Below, piece after piece: positions 24,562 to 32,626 of a stretch of DNA of 64,000 bases; position 1 is the first letter of the stretch, and each line of letters opens with the position of its first letter. A program made the translations under genes and the position numbers. Below the pieces are notes generated by a model that saw nothing but the letters and a program-made list of their open reading frames with translations, was not told the DNA's origin and did no database searches. Source of the stretch: Duganella sp. Root336D2 (GTDB lineage Bacteria; Pseudomonadota; Gammaproteobacteria; Burkholderiales; Burkholderiaceae_D); NCBI RefSeq assembly GCF_001425005.1, contig NZ_LMDB01000008.1, positions 24,886 to 88,885 of the forward strand. Reading direction: 5' to 3'.

Positions 24562-24602
24562 CATGTGCGCATGACGCATAATATCGCTAGTTTGCGCACA
24601 TG
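24562..24602. repeat. Inverted repeat CATGTGCGCA / TGCGCACATG upstream of a small ORF
   Basis: Perfect 10-bp arms at 24562-24571 and 24593-24602, separated by 21 bases that include CATAATATCG. The right arm abuts the GGGAG ribosome-binding site of the small ORF at 24612, so it could be an operator or an RNA hairpin controlling that ORF. Confidence 0.6.
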
Positions 24603-24611
24603 GGAGAATGA

Positions 24612-24710
24612 ATGACTAGCTTGATCGTTTCAATTGCCGCCGTTTTGGGAGGTCTGGTCGTCGCCGGCTATGGCTTTGTCACTTTGATGAGCCGCCTGCA
24701 GTCCCGCTAG
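24612..24710 (+). CDS. Candidate 32-residue single-helix membrane protein
   Basis: A short reading frame of 33 codons including the stop. It has a good ribosome-binding site (GGGAG, 5 bases before ATG). The sequence runs MTSLIVSIAAVLGGLVVAGY and then GFVTLMSRLQSR: one hydrophobic helix of about 22 residues followed by a short positively charged tail, so an N-out/C-in single-pass topology is expected. It follows an inverted repeat and an AT-rich stretch, and its last 32 bases overlap the 3' end of the convergent solute-binding gene. I know of no family match. Coding status is inferred from the ribosome-binding site and the hydrophobic pattern only. Confidence 0.45.
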   Translation: MTSLIVSIAAVLGGLVVAGYGFVTLMSRLQSR

Positions 24711-25536
24711 GAAGTTCCAGCTCGAATACCTTGCGCTTGCGCGCCGCGATCTCCGCCAGCGCGCGCTGGAAAGCCGGGTAGCCGTTCAACAGCTTGTCGA
24801 AACTGCCATCGGCTTGCGCCAGTTTCAACCCCCTCTCCACCCGCTGCGCCATTGCCTTGTTGTCCTTGCCGACAAAGAAATAGAACGGCACGCGGTAATG
24901 CAGGAAGATGGTCGGCTCCACCATCAATCCATCCTTGCCATACACCTGTTCTTCAGCCCAGGCTTCGTGCACGCCGCGCGGCATGTAGTCGAAGCGCCTG
25001 GCTTTCAGCATCGGGAACAGGGAACTGTAATTGACCGTCGTTTCCACCGGCAAGCGGTTATGGCGCAATACGTCCACCGAAGGCCAGTTCAGGCCCGCGC
25101 CGGCGGTGAGCTTGCGCAGGTCGGCCAGGCTGCGTACGTCGTGGAAGCGCGCCTCATCTTCCTTGCGGATCATGAAGACGCGGTAATCATTCAAATCGCG
25201 CACCAGGGAGATGCGAATCGGCAGCAAGTCGCGTTCGCGCTGGGCGTTGGTGCCGTCCCACATGATGTTGATGACGCCATTGCGTTTGAGCTCCAGGGCG
25301 CGCCGCGGGCTGGTCAGTTCGTAGGGATAGAACTCGATCGAGAACGGGCCGTCGGTCTTTTCCAGCGCGAGGCGCAGCAGCAGGTGGAAGTAGGTGACCT
25401 GCACTTCGGAGCCCGGGGTGACCGACGGCAGGACGAAGCGCATCAGCGGCGCGTTGGCCGCGCCGCCGGCGTTGGCCAGGGTGGAAGCTGCCGCCAGCAG
25501 CAGGCCGGCGGCAGCGCATTGCAGCTTTTTCAGCAC
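24679..25536 (-). CDS. Periplasmic solute-binding-like protein (SBP type 3 fold), orphan
   Basis: A 285-residue protein with a signal peptide (LQCAAAGLLLAAASTLANAG). The mature part fits an extracellular solute-binding fold: an early VTYFHLLLRLALEKTD segment, FSIEFYPYELTSPRRALELK, the hinge-like LADLRKLTAGAGLNWPSV, and the C-terminal KLAQADGSFDKLLNGYP typical of SBP_bac_3-like proteins. No ABC permease or ATPase gene is adjacent, so it may be a sensor input protein or an orphan binder. It lies directly downstream of the exported methyltransferase-like gene (3 bases between them), which suggests cotranscription from about 26355. Confidence 0.72.
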   Translation of the reverse strand: MLKKLQCAAAGLLLAAASTLANAGGAANAPLMRFVLPSVTPGSEVQVTYFHLLLRLALEKTDGPFSIEFYPYELTSPRRALELKRNGVINIMWDGTNAQRERDLLPIRISLVRDLNDYRVFMIRKEDEARFHDVRSLADLRKLTAGAGLNWPSVDVLRHNRLPVETTVNYSSLFPMLKARRFDYMPRGVHEAWAEEQVYGKDGLMVEPTIFLHYRVPFYFFVGKDNKAMAQRVERGLKLAQADGSFDKLLNGYPAFQRALAEIAARKRKVFELELPSGTAGGSSK

Positions 25537-25539
25537 TGA

Positions 25540-26355
25540 TTACTGAGGCTTGACGAACTTCAGCGTCATGCGGTCGCTCTCGCCGATAGCCGCGTATTTG
25601 GCACGGTCCTTGTCCTTGTTGGTGAAGGTTGGCGGCAGCGCCCAGACGCCGTTTTCGTGGTTGGCATCATCCTTTGCATTGGCGTTGACGTCGGACTTGG
25701 CCACCAGTTTGAAGCCGGCCTGCTCGGCCATCTTGATCACGTAGGCTTCGTGCATATAGCCGGAGCTGGCTTTGGCGTCCTGGCTCATCGCAGCCGGCAG
25801 GCGGTGCTCTTCCACGCCGAACACGCCGCCTGGCTTCAGGCTGTCGTAAATGCTGGCCATCAGCTTCTTCATGTTTTCGTCGCCGGTGCCGATCCAATTG
25901 TGGATATTGCGGAAAGTGAGCACCATGTCGGCGCTGCCTTTCGGCGCGTAGGTGTAAACGCCATTGCCTGGCTCAAAGGCGCCCAGCACCACTTTGTCGC
26001 GACCCGGTTGCCTGGCCAGGAATTCCTGGAAGCGTTCGGCCGACTTGCGCACGCGTTCATCGGCCGATTGCGGGCTGGAGCCGGCGGTAATCAGCTTGCC
26101 CTGGTCACGCAGGTAAGGCGCCAGGATTTCGGTGTACCAGCCGCCGCCTGGCGACAGTTCGACCACCGTCATGTTCGGCTTGATGCCGAAGAAGGTCAGG
26201 GTCTCGTATGGATGGCGGAACTGGTCGCGTTTGACGTTGTCGGCGTTGCGGGTCGGGTTGGCGATTGCGGCTTTCAAGGCAGGATCTGCCCATGCAACGC
26301 CGGAAAAACTGGTGAAGCCTACGGCCAGCAGGCCGGCCAGGACGTACTGTTTCAT
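25540..26355 (-). CDS. Exported class I SAM-methyltransferase-like protein
   Basis: A 271-residue protein with a signal peptide (MKQYVLAGLLAVGFTSFSGV, then AWA) followed by a Rossmann methyltransferase domain. Motif I is visible as VVELSPGGGWYTEILAPYL, and post-motif regions include ADMVLTFRNIHNW and YDSLKPGGVFGVEEHR. Proteobacteria commonly carry this family with a predicted leader, although SAM is not expected in the periplasm. Either the leader is misread or the protein binds another ligand. The C-terminal half has an Asn/Asp-rich loop (DVNANAKDDANHENGVW). Gene order suggests cotranscription with the solute-binding gene downstream. Confidence 0.8.
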   Translation of the reverse strand: MKQYVLAGLLAVGFTSFSGVAWADPALKAAIANPTRNADNVKRDQFRHPYETLTFFGIKPNMTVVELSPGGGWYTEILAPYLRDQGKLITAGSSPQSADERVRKSAERFQEFLARQPGRDKVVLGAFEPGNGVYTYAPKGSADMVLTFRNIHNWIGTGDENMKKLMASIYDSLKPGGVFGVEEHRLPAAMSQDAKASSGYMHEAYVIKMAEQAGFKLVAKSDVNANAKDDANHENGVWALPPTFTNKDKDRAKYAAIGESDRMTLKFVKPQ

Positions 26356-26442
26356 TCAGGAGTCTCCTTTTTTCGTTGGGCAGGCGACGCAGCGAGTCCG
26401 GTCGCCCGGGACTTGATGATCGTGCAAGCTGAGCGCCGGGTC

Positions 26443-26485
26443 AAGTGTCCGCGCGGACGGTGTGCGGACACTCGACCGGACACTT
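26443..26485. promoter_or_regulatory. Cluster of inverted CGGACACT half-sites upstream of the TldD operon
   Basis: AAGTGTCCG (26443-26451) is followed by CGGACACT (26465-26472) and CGGACACTT (26477-26485), that is, one half-site in one direction and two in the other. They lie 110-150 bases before the first TldD-like start. A weak promoter-like pair (TTTACA at 26516, TACGAT at 26541, spacing 19) follows. The repeats are seen; a role as an operator is inferred. Confidence 0.4.
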
Positions 26486-26595
26486 TTCGCCGATATGTTT
26501 CAGCTTTGTACAAGCTTTACACAATGGCACAAAAATTGCGTACGATTTGATTCCTGCAAGCTGTCTTAGGTCATAACGATAACCCTGGAGAGACT

Positions 26596-28230
26596 ATGGA
26601 ACGACGTGCATTCCTCAACATGAGCGGCGGTGCAATGGCTGCCATGATGATGCCTTTTGGCCGCGCCATTGCGGCCGACGAGCTGATCAAGCCCGTGGAA
26701 GTGAAGTTCAAGAAGATGCTGGCAGATACCGCGCTGACCGCGGCCACCCAGGCCGGCGCCAGCTACTGCGACGTGCGCATCGGCCGCTACCTGAACCAGT
26801 TCATCACCACCCGTGACCTGAACATCGAAAACGTCACCAATACCGAATCCGCAGGCGTGGGCGTGCGCGTGATCGCGAGCGGCGCCTACGGCTTTGCCGC
26901 CACCAGCGATATGTCGCCGGACGGCGTGGCCGGTGCCGCGCGCCAGGCGGTCGCCATCGCCAAGGCCAATGCCAAGCTGCAGGCTGCGGGCGTGCAGCTG
27001 GCGCCGACGCCGGGCGTGGGCGAGGTGTCGTGGGCCACCCCGATCAGGAAAGACTGGCGCACGGTGCCGATCAAGGAGAAGGCCGACCTGCTGATCACCG
27101 CCAACAAGGGCGCGCTGGAGGCCGGTGCCTCTTTCATCCAGTCCTTGCTGTTCCAGGTCAACCAGCAGAAGTACTTCGCTTCCACCGACGGTTCCTACAT
27201 CGACCAGGACCTGCATCGGCTGTGGGTGCCTTTCTTTGCTACCGCCGTCGACAAGGCGAGCGGCAAGTTCCGCAGCCGCTCCGACCTGGGCACTCCGGTC
27301 GGCATGGGCTACGAATACCTGGATGGCCGCAAGGAAGACAAGATCAAGGCTGCGGGCGGCGTCGCCACCCTGTACAACCGCTCCTACGACCTGGTCGAAG
27401 ATGCGAAAGCCGCCGGCCGCCAGGCCAAGGAGAAGCTGACTGCCAAGTCGGTCGAGCCGGGCAAGTACGACCTGGTGCTGTCGCCGGAGCATATGTGGCT
27501 GACCATCCACGAATCCGTCGGCCACCCGACCGAACTGGATCGCGTACTGGGTTACGAGGCCAACTTCGCCGGCACCTCCTTCGCCACGCTGGACAAGCAG
27601 CAGTCGAAGAAATTCAAGTACGGTTCCGACCTGGTCAACATCGAAGCCGACAAGACCATCCAGGGCTCGCTCGGTGCCGTCGGTTTCGATGACGAAGGCG
27701 TCAAGTGCAAGAAGTGGGACATCATCAAGGACGGCATCCTGGTCAACTACCAGGCCACGCGCGACCAGGCGGCAGTGATTGGCGAAAAAGAATCGCACGG
27801 CTGCTCTTATGCGGACTCCTGGAGCAATGTGCAGTTCCAGCGCATGCCGAACGTTTCGCTCAAATCGGGCAAGAAGAAGCTGACCCCGGACGAACTGGTG
27901 AAAGACGTGAAGAAGGGCATCTACATCGTGGGCGCCGGTTCCTTCTCGATCGACCAGCAGCGCTACAACTTCCAGTTCGGCGGCCAGATGTTCTACGAGA
28001 TCAAGGATGGCAAGATCGGCCAGATGCTGGAGGACGTGGCGTACCAGTCGAATACCCAGGAGTTCTGGAACGCGTGCACTGCCGTATGCGATGAGCGCGA
28101 CTGGCGCATGGGCGGTTCCTTCTTCGACGGCAAAGGCCAGCCGATGCAGGTGAGCGCGGTGTCGCACGGTTCGTCGACTTCCCGCTTCAACGGCATCAAT
28201 GTGATCAACACTGCCCGCAAGATCGGCTGA
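26596..28230 (+). CDS. TldD-like metallopeptidase, Tat-type leader (copy 1)
   Basis: A 544-residue TldD/PmbA-family protein. The metal-binding motif HExxxH is intact in TIHESVGHPTEL (His305, Glu306, His310), and the conserved KESHGCSYADSW and QRMPNV segments are present. TldD with TldE forms a heterodimeric zinc protease that trims unfolded peptides and matures some RiPPs. The N-terminus MERRAFLN followed by GGAMAAMMMPFGRAIAA is a twin-arginine leader, which cytosolic E. coli TldD lacks, so export of a folded enzyme is predicted. It is the first gene of a ten-gene co-directional cluster and is followed after 15 bases by its TldE-like partner. Confidence 0.88.
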   Translation: MERRAFLNMSGGAMAAMMMPFGRAIAADELIKPVEVKFKKMLADTALTAATQAGASYCDVRIGRYLNQFITTRDLNIENVTNTESAGVGVRVIASGAYGFAATSDMSPDGVAGAARQAVAIAKANAKLQAAGVQLAPTPGVGEVSWATPIRKDWRTVPIKEKADLLITANKGALEAGASFIQSLLFQVNQQKYFASTDGSYIDQDLHRLWVPFFATAVDKASGKFRSRSDLGTPVGMGYEYLDGRKEDKIKAAGGVATLYNRSYDLVEDAKAAGRQAKEKLTAKSVEPGKYDLVLSPEHMWLTIHESVGHPTELDRVLGYEANFAGTSFATLDKQQSKKFKYGSDLVNIEADKTIQGSLGAVGFDDEGVKCKKWDIIKDGILVNYQATRDQAAVIGEKESHGCSYADSWSNVQFQRMPNVSLKSGKKKLTPDELVKDVKKGIYIVGAGSFSIDQQRYNFQFGGQMFYEIKDGKIGQMLEDVAYQSNTQEFWNACTAVCDERDWRMGGSFFDGKGQPMQVSAVSHGSSTSRFNGINVINTARKIG

Positions 28231-28245
28231 GCGTAAAGGACAACC

Positions 28246-29583
28246 ATGAAGATCCTGAATCAGGAAGAGACCAAGCGCATCGCCGACAAGGTCATGTCGC
28301 TGAGCAAAGCCGATGAGTGCATCGTCACCATCAACGGCAGCCGCACCGGCAATATCCGCTATGCGCGCAATGCCGTATCGACCGCAGGCCTGGTGGAGAA
28401 CACCCAGCTGTCCGTGGCTGTCGCTTTCGGCAAGAAGCAGGGCACGGCCGTGATCAACGAGTTCGACGACAAATCGCTGGCGAAGGCCGTTCAGCGCGCC
28501 GAAGAACTGGCCAGGCTGGCTCCGGAAAATCCGGAGTTCATGCCTACGCCGGACAAGCAGGCGTTCAAGGGCTCCGATACCTTCAGCAAGTCGACCGACG
28601 CGATCAATCCTGAGTACCGCGCGCAGGTGGCGGCGTACAGCATCGAGGCCTGCAAGAAGAAAGGCCTGGTTGCTGCCGGCTTCTTCACCGACCAGTCTTC
28701 GTTCGAAACAGTCGCCAACTCGCGCGGCGTGTTCGGCCACCAGTCGCAAACCGGCGTCGACTTCACCTGCACCGTGCGCACCGAAGACGGCCGCGGTTCG
28801 GGCTGGGTGCGCCGCGATGCGCAGGACGTGGCTCGCTTCGATCCGCGCGCGGCGGCCGAAGTCGCAATGGAAAAGGCGATCCGTTCGGCGGAAGCCAAGG
28901 CGCTGGAGCCGGGCCGCTACACGGTGATCCTGGAGCCTGCCGCAACGTCGGACCTGCTGGCCTTCATGTTCAATGGCTTCGATGCGCGTTCGGCCGACGA
29001 GGGCCGCAGCTTCCTGGCGAAGAAGGGCGGCGGCAACCGCATGGGCGACAAGCTGTTCGACGAGCAGGTGAACGTGTGGGCCGATCCGTGGGACAAGGAC
29101 ATCCCTGTGCTGCCTTGGGATAACCAGACCTTGCTGGCGCGCGAACGCATGGACATCATCAGGAACGGCAAGATCGCGTCGTTGAACTATTCGCCGTTCT
29201 GGGGCAAGAAGCAGGGCCAGCGTGCGGTGGGCCAGCCGGGCAATATCATCATGGCCGGCGGATCCAAGTCGACCGAGGAACTGATTGCCTCGACCAAGAA
29301 GGGTATCCTGGTGACCCGCACCTGGTATATCCGCATGGTCGATCCGCAGACTGTGCTGCTGACCGGGTTGACCCGCGACGGCACTTTCTACATCGAGAAC
29401 GGCAAGATCAAACACCCGGTGAAGAACTTCCGCTTCAACGAAAGTCCGGTGACGATGTTGAACAATATTGAAGAACTGGGCCGCCCTGAGGTGCTGGCCG
29501 GCGACGAGTCGCAATTCCAGCTGCTGATTCCGGCCATGAAGGTGCGCGACTTCAACTTCACCTCTTTGTCTGACGCTGTTTAA
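28246..29583 (+). CDS. TldE/PmbA-like partner protein (copy 1)
   Basis: A 445-residue member of the TldE branch. It lacks HExxxH but keeps the family fold, with ECIVTINGSRTGNIRYARN near the start, GRYTVILEPAATSDLLAF in the middle, and RTWYIRMVDPQTVLLTGLTR then GTFYIENGKI near the end. TldE subunits shape the active site of the TldD partner. No signal peptide is visible, although the TldD partner has a Tat leader; since Tat exports folded complexes, TldE could travel with TldD. It starts 15 bases after the TldD stop and is separated from the second pair by a 10-bp hairpin. Confidence 0.87.
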   Translation: MKILNQEETKRIADKVMSLSKADECIVTINGSRTGNIRYARNAVSTAGLVENTQLSVAVAFGKKQGTAVINEFDDKSLAKAVQRAEELARLAPENPEFMPTPDKQAFKGSDTFSKSTDAINPEYRAQVAAYSIEACKKKGLVAAGFFTDQSSFETVANSRGVFGHQSQTGVDFTCTVRTEDGRGSGWVRRDAQDVARFDPRAAAEVAMEKAIRSAEAKALEPGRYTVILEPAATSDLLAFMFNGFDARSADEGRSFLAKKGGGNRMGDKLFDEQVNVWADPWDKDIPVLPWDNQTLLARERMDIIRNGKIASLNYSPFWGKKQGQRAVGQPGNIIMAGGSKSTEELIASTKKGILVTRTWYIRMVDPQTVLLTGLTRDGTFYIENGKIKHPVKNFRFNESPVTMLNNIEELGRPEVLAGDESQFQLLIPAMKVRDFNFTSLSDAV

Positions 29584-29594
29584 GCAACCCCAAC

Positions 29595-29620
29595 GCGCCG
29601 CCGCCTCCACGCGGCGGCGC
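29595..29620. other. GC-rich hairpin between the two TldD/TldE pairs
   Basis: A perfect 10-bp stem GCGCCGCCGC / GCGGCGGCGC with a CTCCAC loop lies 11 bases after the TldE stop. Only TTATG follows, so it is at best a weak terminator; it could set the expression ratio of the upstream pair to the rest of the operon. Confidence 0.65.
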
Positions 29621-29639
29621 TTATGATTCTGGAGTAAAT

Positions 29640-31277
29640 GTGGAACGTAGATCCTTCCTGAAAGTCGCCGCTGCTGCCGGCGGCACCGTGCTGGTACCCG
29701 TCTTCGGCAACGCTATCGCCGCCGAAGATTTGATGAACCCGATGGCCCGCAAGTTCAAGAAAGAACTGGCCGACGCCGCACTGAACGCTGCCACCAAGGC
29801 CGGCGCCAGCTACTGCGACGTGCGCATTGGCCGCTACCTGAACCAGTTCATCACCACCCGCGACACCCGCGTAGAAAACATCGTCAACACCGAATCGACC
29901 GGTGTCGGCGTGCGCGTGATCGCCAACGGCGCCTACGGCTTTGCCGCCACCAACGCGATGACGATGGATGCGGTGGCTGATGCCGCGCGCCAGGCAGTCG
30001 CCATCGCGCGCGCCAACGCGCGCCTGCAATCCTCGCCGGTGCAACTGGCGCCGGTCAAAGGCGTCGGCGAAGTGGCATGGCAGACGCCTTTCAAAAAGGA
30101 CTGGCGCGAAGTGCCGATCAAGGAAAAGGCCGACATGCTGTTGGCCGCAAACAAGGCAGGCCTGGACGCCGGCGCGTCCTTCATGACCGCCAACCTGTTC
30201 CAGGTCAACCAGCAGAAATACTTTGCTTCGACCGACGGTTCCTATATCGACCAGGACGTGCACCGCCTGTGGGCGCCGTTCACTGCCACGGCAGTGGACA
30301 AGGCGACCGGCAAGTTCCGCACGCGCGACGGGCTGTCTTCACCGGCCGGCATGGGCTTTGAATTCTTCGACGCCAAGCCGGAGCACAAGGTGCGTTCGGC
30401 TGGCGGCGTTACCCAGTTGTACAACGGCGGCTACGACATCATCGAAGACGCCAGGGCGGCCGGCAAGCAGGCGCGCGAGAAGCTGTCCGCCAAATCGGTC
30501 GAGCCGGGCAAGTACGACCTGGTGCTCAGTCCTGAACACCTGTTCCTGACCATCCACGAGAATGTCGGCCATGCGACCGAGCTGGATCGCGTGCTGGGCT
30601 ACGAGGCCAACTACGCCGGCACTTCTTTCGCGACCTTGGATAAATGGAAGGGCAGGAATTTCAAGTACGGTTCCGACATCGTCAATATCGTCGCCGACAA
30701 GACCACCGCGGGATCGCTGGGCAATGTCGGCTACGACGATGAGGGAGTCGCTTCGAAGAAGTGGGACCTGATCCGCAACGGCATCCTGGTGAACTACCAG
30801 GCCACGCGCGACCAGGCGCACATCATCGGCGAGAAGGAGTCGCATGGCTGTTCGTATGCGGATTCCTGGAGCAGCGTGCAATTCCAGCGCATGCCCAACG
30901 TATCGCTGGAAGCGGGCAGGAAGCCGCTGTCGGTGGACGACATGGTCAAGGACGTGAAGAAGGGCATCTATATCCTGGGCCGCGGCTCCTACTCGATCGA
31001 CCAGCAGCGCTACAACTTCCAGTTTGGCGGCCAGTTGTTCTACGAGATCAAGGACGGCAAGGTCGGCCAGATGCTGAACGACGTGGCCTACCAGTCGAAC
31101 ACCCAGGAATTCTGGAACTCCTGCTCGGCCATCTGCGACCAACGCGACTGGCGCATGGGCGGTTCGTTCTTCGACGGCAAAGGCCAGCCGAGCCAGGTCA
31201 GCGCCGTCTCGCACGGTTCCTCGACCACGCGCTTCAATGGCATCAATGTGATCAACACTGCCCGCAAGATTGACTAA
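29640..31277 (+). CDS. TldD-like metallopeptidase, Tat-type leader (copy 2)
   Basis: A 545-residue paralog of the TldD-like gene at 26596, with long stretches of near identity (for example GASYCDVRIGRYLNQFITTR in both). The metal motif is intact in TIHENVGHATEL (His306, Glu307, His311). The leader MERRSFLKVAAAAGG, then TVLVPVFGNAIAAE, is a good Tat signal (RRxFLK). Start is GTG with GGAG 5 bases upstream; the overlapping ATG at 29638 runs into a stop after seven codons. The duplication includes both the TldD and TldE genes, so the pair was copied as a unit. The substrate is unknown. Confidence 0.88.
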   Translation: MERRSFLKVAAAAGGTVLVPVFGNAIAAEDLMNPMARKFKKELADAALNAATKAGASYCDVRIGRYLNQFITTRDTRVENIVNTESTGVGVRVIANGAYGFAATNAMTMDAVADAARQAVAIARANARLQSSPVQLAPVKGVGEVAWQTPFKKDWREVPIKEKADMLLAANKAGLDAGASFMTANLFQVNQQKYFASTDGSYIDQDVHRLWAPFTATAVDKATGKFRTRDGLSSPAGMGFEFFDAKPEHKVRSAGGVTQLYNGGYDIIEDARAAGKQAREKLSAKSVEPGKYDLVLSPEHLFLTIHENVGHATELDRVLGYEANYAGTSFATLDKWKGRNFKYGSDIVNIVADKTTAGSLGNVGYDDEGVASKKWDLIRNGILVNYQATRDQAHIIGEKESHGCSYADSWSSVQFQRMPNVSLEAGRKPLSVDDMVKDVKKGIYILGRGSYSIDQQRYNFQFGGQLFYEIKDGKVGQMLNDVAYQSNTQEFWNSCSAICDQRDWRMGGSFFDGKGQPSQVSAVSHGSSTTRFNGINVINTARKID

Positions 31278-31288
31278 GGACGCGATAG

Positions 31289-32623
31289 ATGAAACTCCTG
31301 AGCAAAGACGAAGCAAAAAGCATCTGCGACAAAGTGATGGCCATGTCCAGGGCCGACGAGTGCCGCGTCAACCTGAGCGGCAGCCGCAAGGGCAATGTGC
31401 GCTATGCGAACAACAGCGTCTCCACTGCGGGACAGATTGAAGACACGACCCTGGTCGTCAGCGTCGCCTTCGGCAAGAAGCAAGGCTCCGCCACCTGCAA
31501 CCAGTTCGACGCCAGGTCGCTGGAAGCTGCCGTGCGGCGCGCCGAGGAGATCGCGCGCCTGGCGCCGGAGAATCCCGAATTCATGCCGGCCGTAGGCAAA
31601 CAGGACTTCAAGGCGACCGATACCTTCAACCGCAATGCGGAAGCGTTCAATCCCGACTACCGTGCCGACGTGGCGTTCGCCAGCATCGCGGCGGCGAAGA
31701 AGGCCGGCCTGCAGGCAGCCGGCTTCTTTAACGACAGCATCGGGTTCGATTGCGTCGCCAATTCGAACGGCGTATTCGGTTTCCAGGAACTGGGCGGCCT
31801 GAATTTCACCGTGACGACGCGCACGGACGACGGCCGCGGTTCGGGCTGGGTCAACCGCGCTGCCTATGATCCCAAGGCATTCGATCCGCGCGCGACCTCT
31901 GAAATTGCGATCGAGAAAGCGTTGCGCTCGGTGGATGCCAAGGCGCTGGAACCGGGCCGCTACACCGTGGTGATGGAGCCGGCGGCAACCAACGACCTGC
32001 TGAACTTCATGTTCAGCGCCTTCGATGCGCGTTCCGCCGACGAGGGCCGCAGCTTCCTGTCCAAGAAGGGTGGCGCCAATCGCCTGGGCGACAAGCTGTT
32101 CGACGAGCAGGTGAATGTCTGGACCGATCCGTGGGATGCCAATGCGCCGGTGCTGCCATGGGACCAGGGCTCGATGCAGGCGCGCGCGCGGCGTGACCTG
32201 ATCAAGGGCGGCGTCATCACTTCGCTCGATTACAGCCGTTTCTGGGCGCAGAAGCAGCGCAAGGAATCGACTGCGCCAGCCGGCAATATCATCATGGCGG
32301 GCGGCTCCAGGTCGACCGAGGAACTGGTTGCTTCGACCAGGAAGGGCATCCTGGTGACCCGCACCTGGTATATCCGCATGGTGGACCCGCAATCGGTGGC
32401 ACTGACCGGCCTGACCCGCGACGGCACGTTCTACATCGAGAACGGCAAGATCAAGCACCCGATCAAGAACTTCCGCTTCAACGACAGCCCGGTATCGATG
32501 CTGAACAACATCGATGAACTGGGCCGTCCGGTGCTGATCGGCGATACCGATACGCGCAAGCTGATGATTCCTGCAATGAAGGTGCGCGATTTCAACTTCA
32601 CGTCGCTGTCCGACGCGGTGTAA
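31289..32623 (+). CDS. TldE/PmbA-like partner protein (copy 2)
   Basis: A 444-residue paralog of the TldE-like gene at 28246, sharing FDARSADEGRSFL, KLFDEQVNVW, and the C-terminal MKVRDFNFTSLSDAV. No zinc motif and no signal peptide. It starts 11 bases after the preceding TldD-like stop and ends 3 bases before DUF4159. A second complete TldD/TldE pair may handle a different substrate, or the two pairs may form mixed complexes. This is inferred from the layout; no sequence feature separates the substrate specificities. Confidence 0.87.
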   Translation: MKLLSKDEAKSICDKVMAMSRADECRVNLSGSRKGNVRYANNSVSTAGQIEDTTLVVSVAFGKKQGSATCNQFDARSLEAAVRRAEEIARLAPENPEFMPAVGKQDFKATDTFNRNAEAFNPDYRADVAFASIAAAKKAGLQAAGFFNDSIGFDCVANSNGVFGFQELGGLNFTVTTRTDDGRGSGWVNRAAYDPKAFDPRATSEIAIEKALRSVDAKALEPGRYTVVMEPAATNDLLNFMFSAFDARSADEGRSFLSKKGGANRLGDKLFDEQVNVWTDPWDANAPVLPWDQGSMQARARRDLIKGGVITSLDYSRFWAQKQRKESTAPAGNIIMAGGSRSTEELVASTRKGILVTRTWYIRMVDPQSVALTGLTRDGTFYIENGKIKHPIKNFRFNDSPVSMLNNIDELGRPVLIGDTDTRKLMIPAMKVRDFNFTSLSDAV

Positions 32624-32626
32624 GGA

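Noticed and set aside
24538..24582. Possible sigma-70 promoter TTGAAA ... CATAAT before the small ORF
   Set aside because: The hexamers are 33 bases apart, far beyond the workable spacing; no better -35 was found.
26566..29610. A 1014-codon reverse frame opposite the TldD/TldE genes
   Set aside because: Composition (Leu/Val/Asp/His-rich, no motif) and exact overlap with two well-supported forward genes mark it as a shadow.
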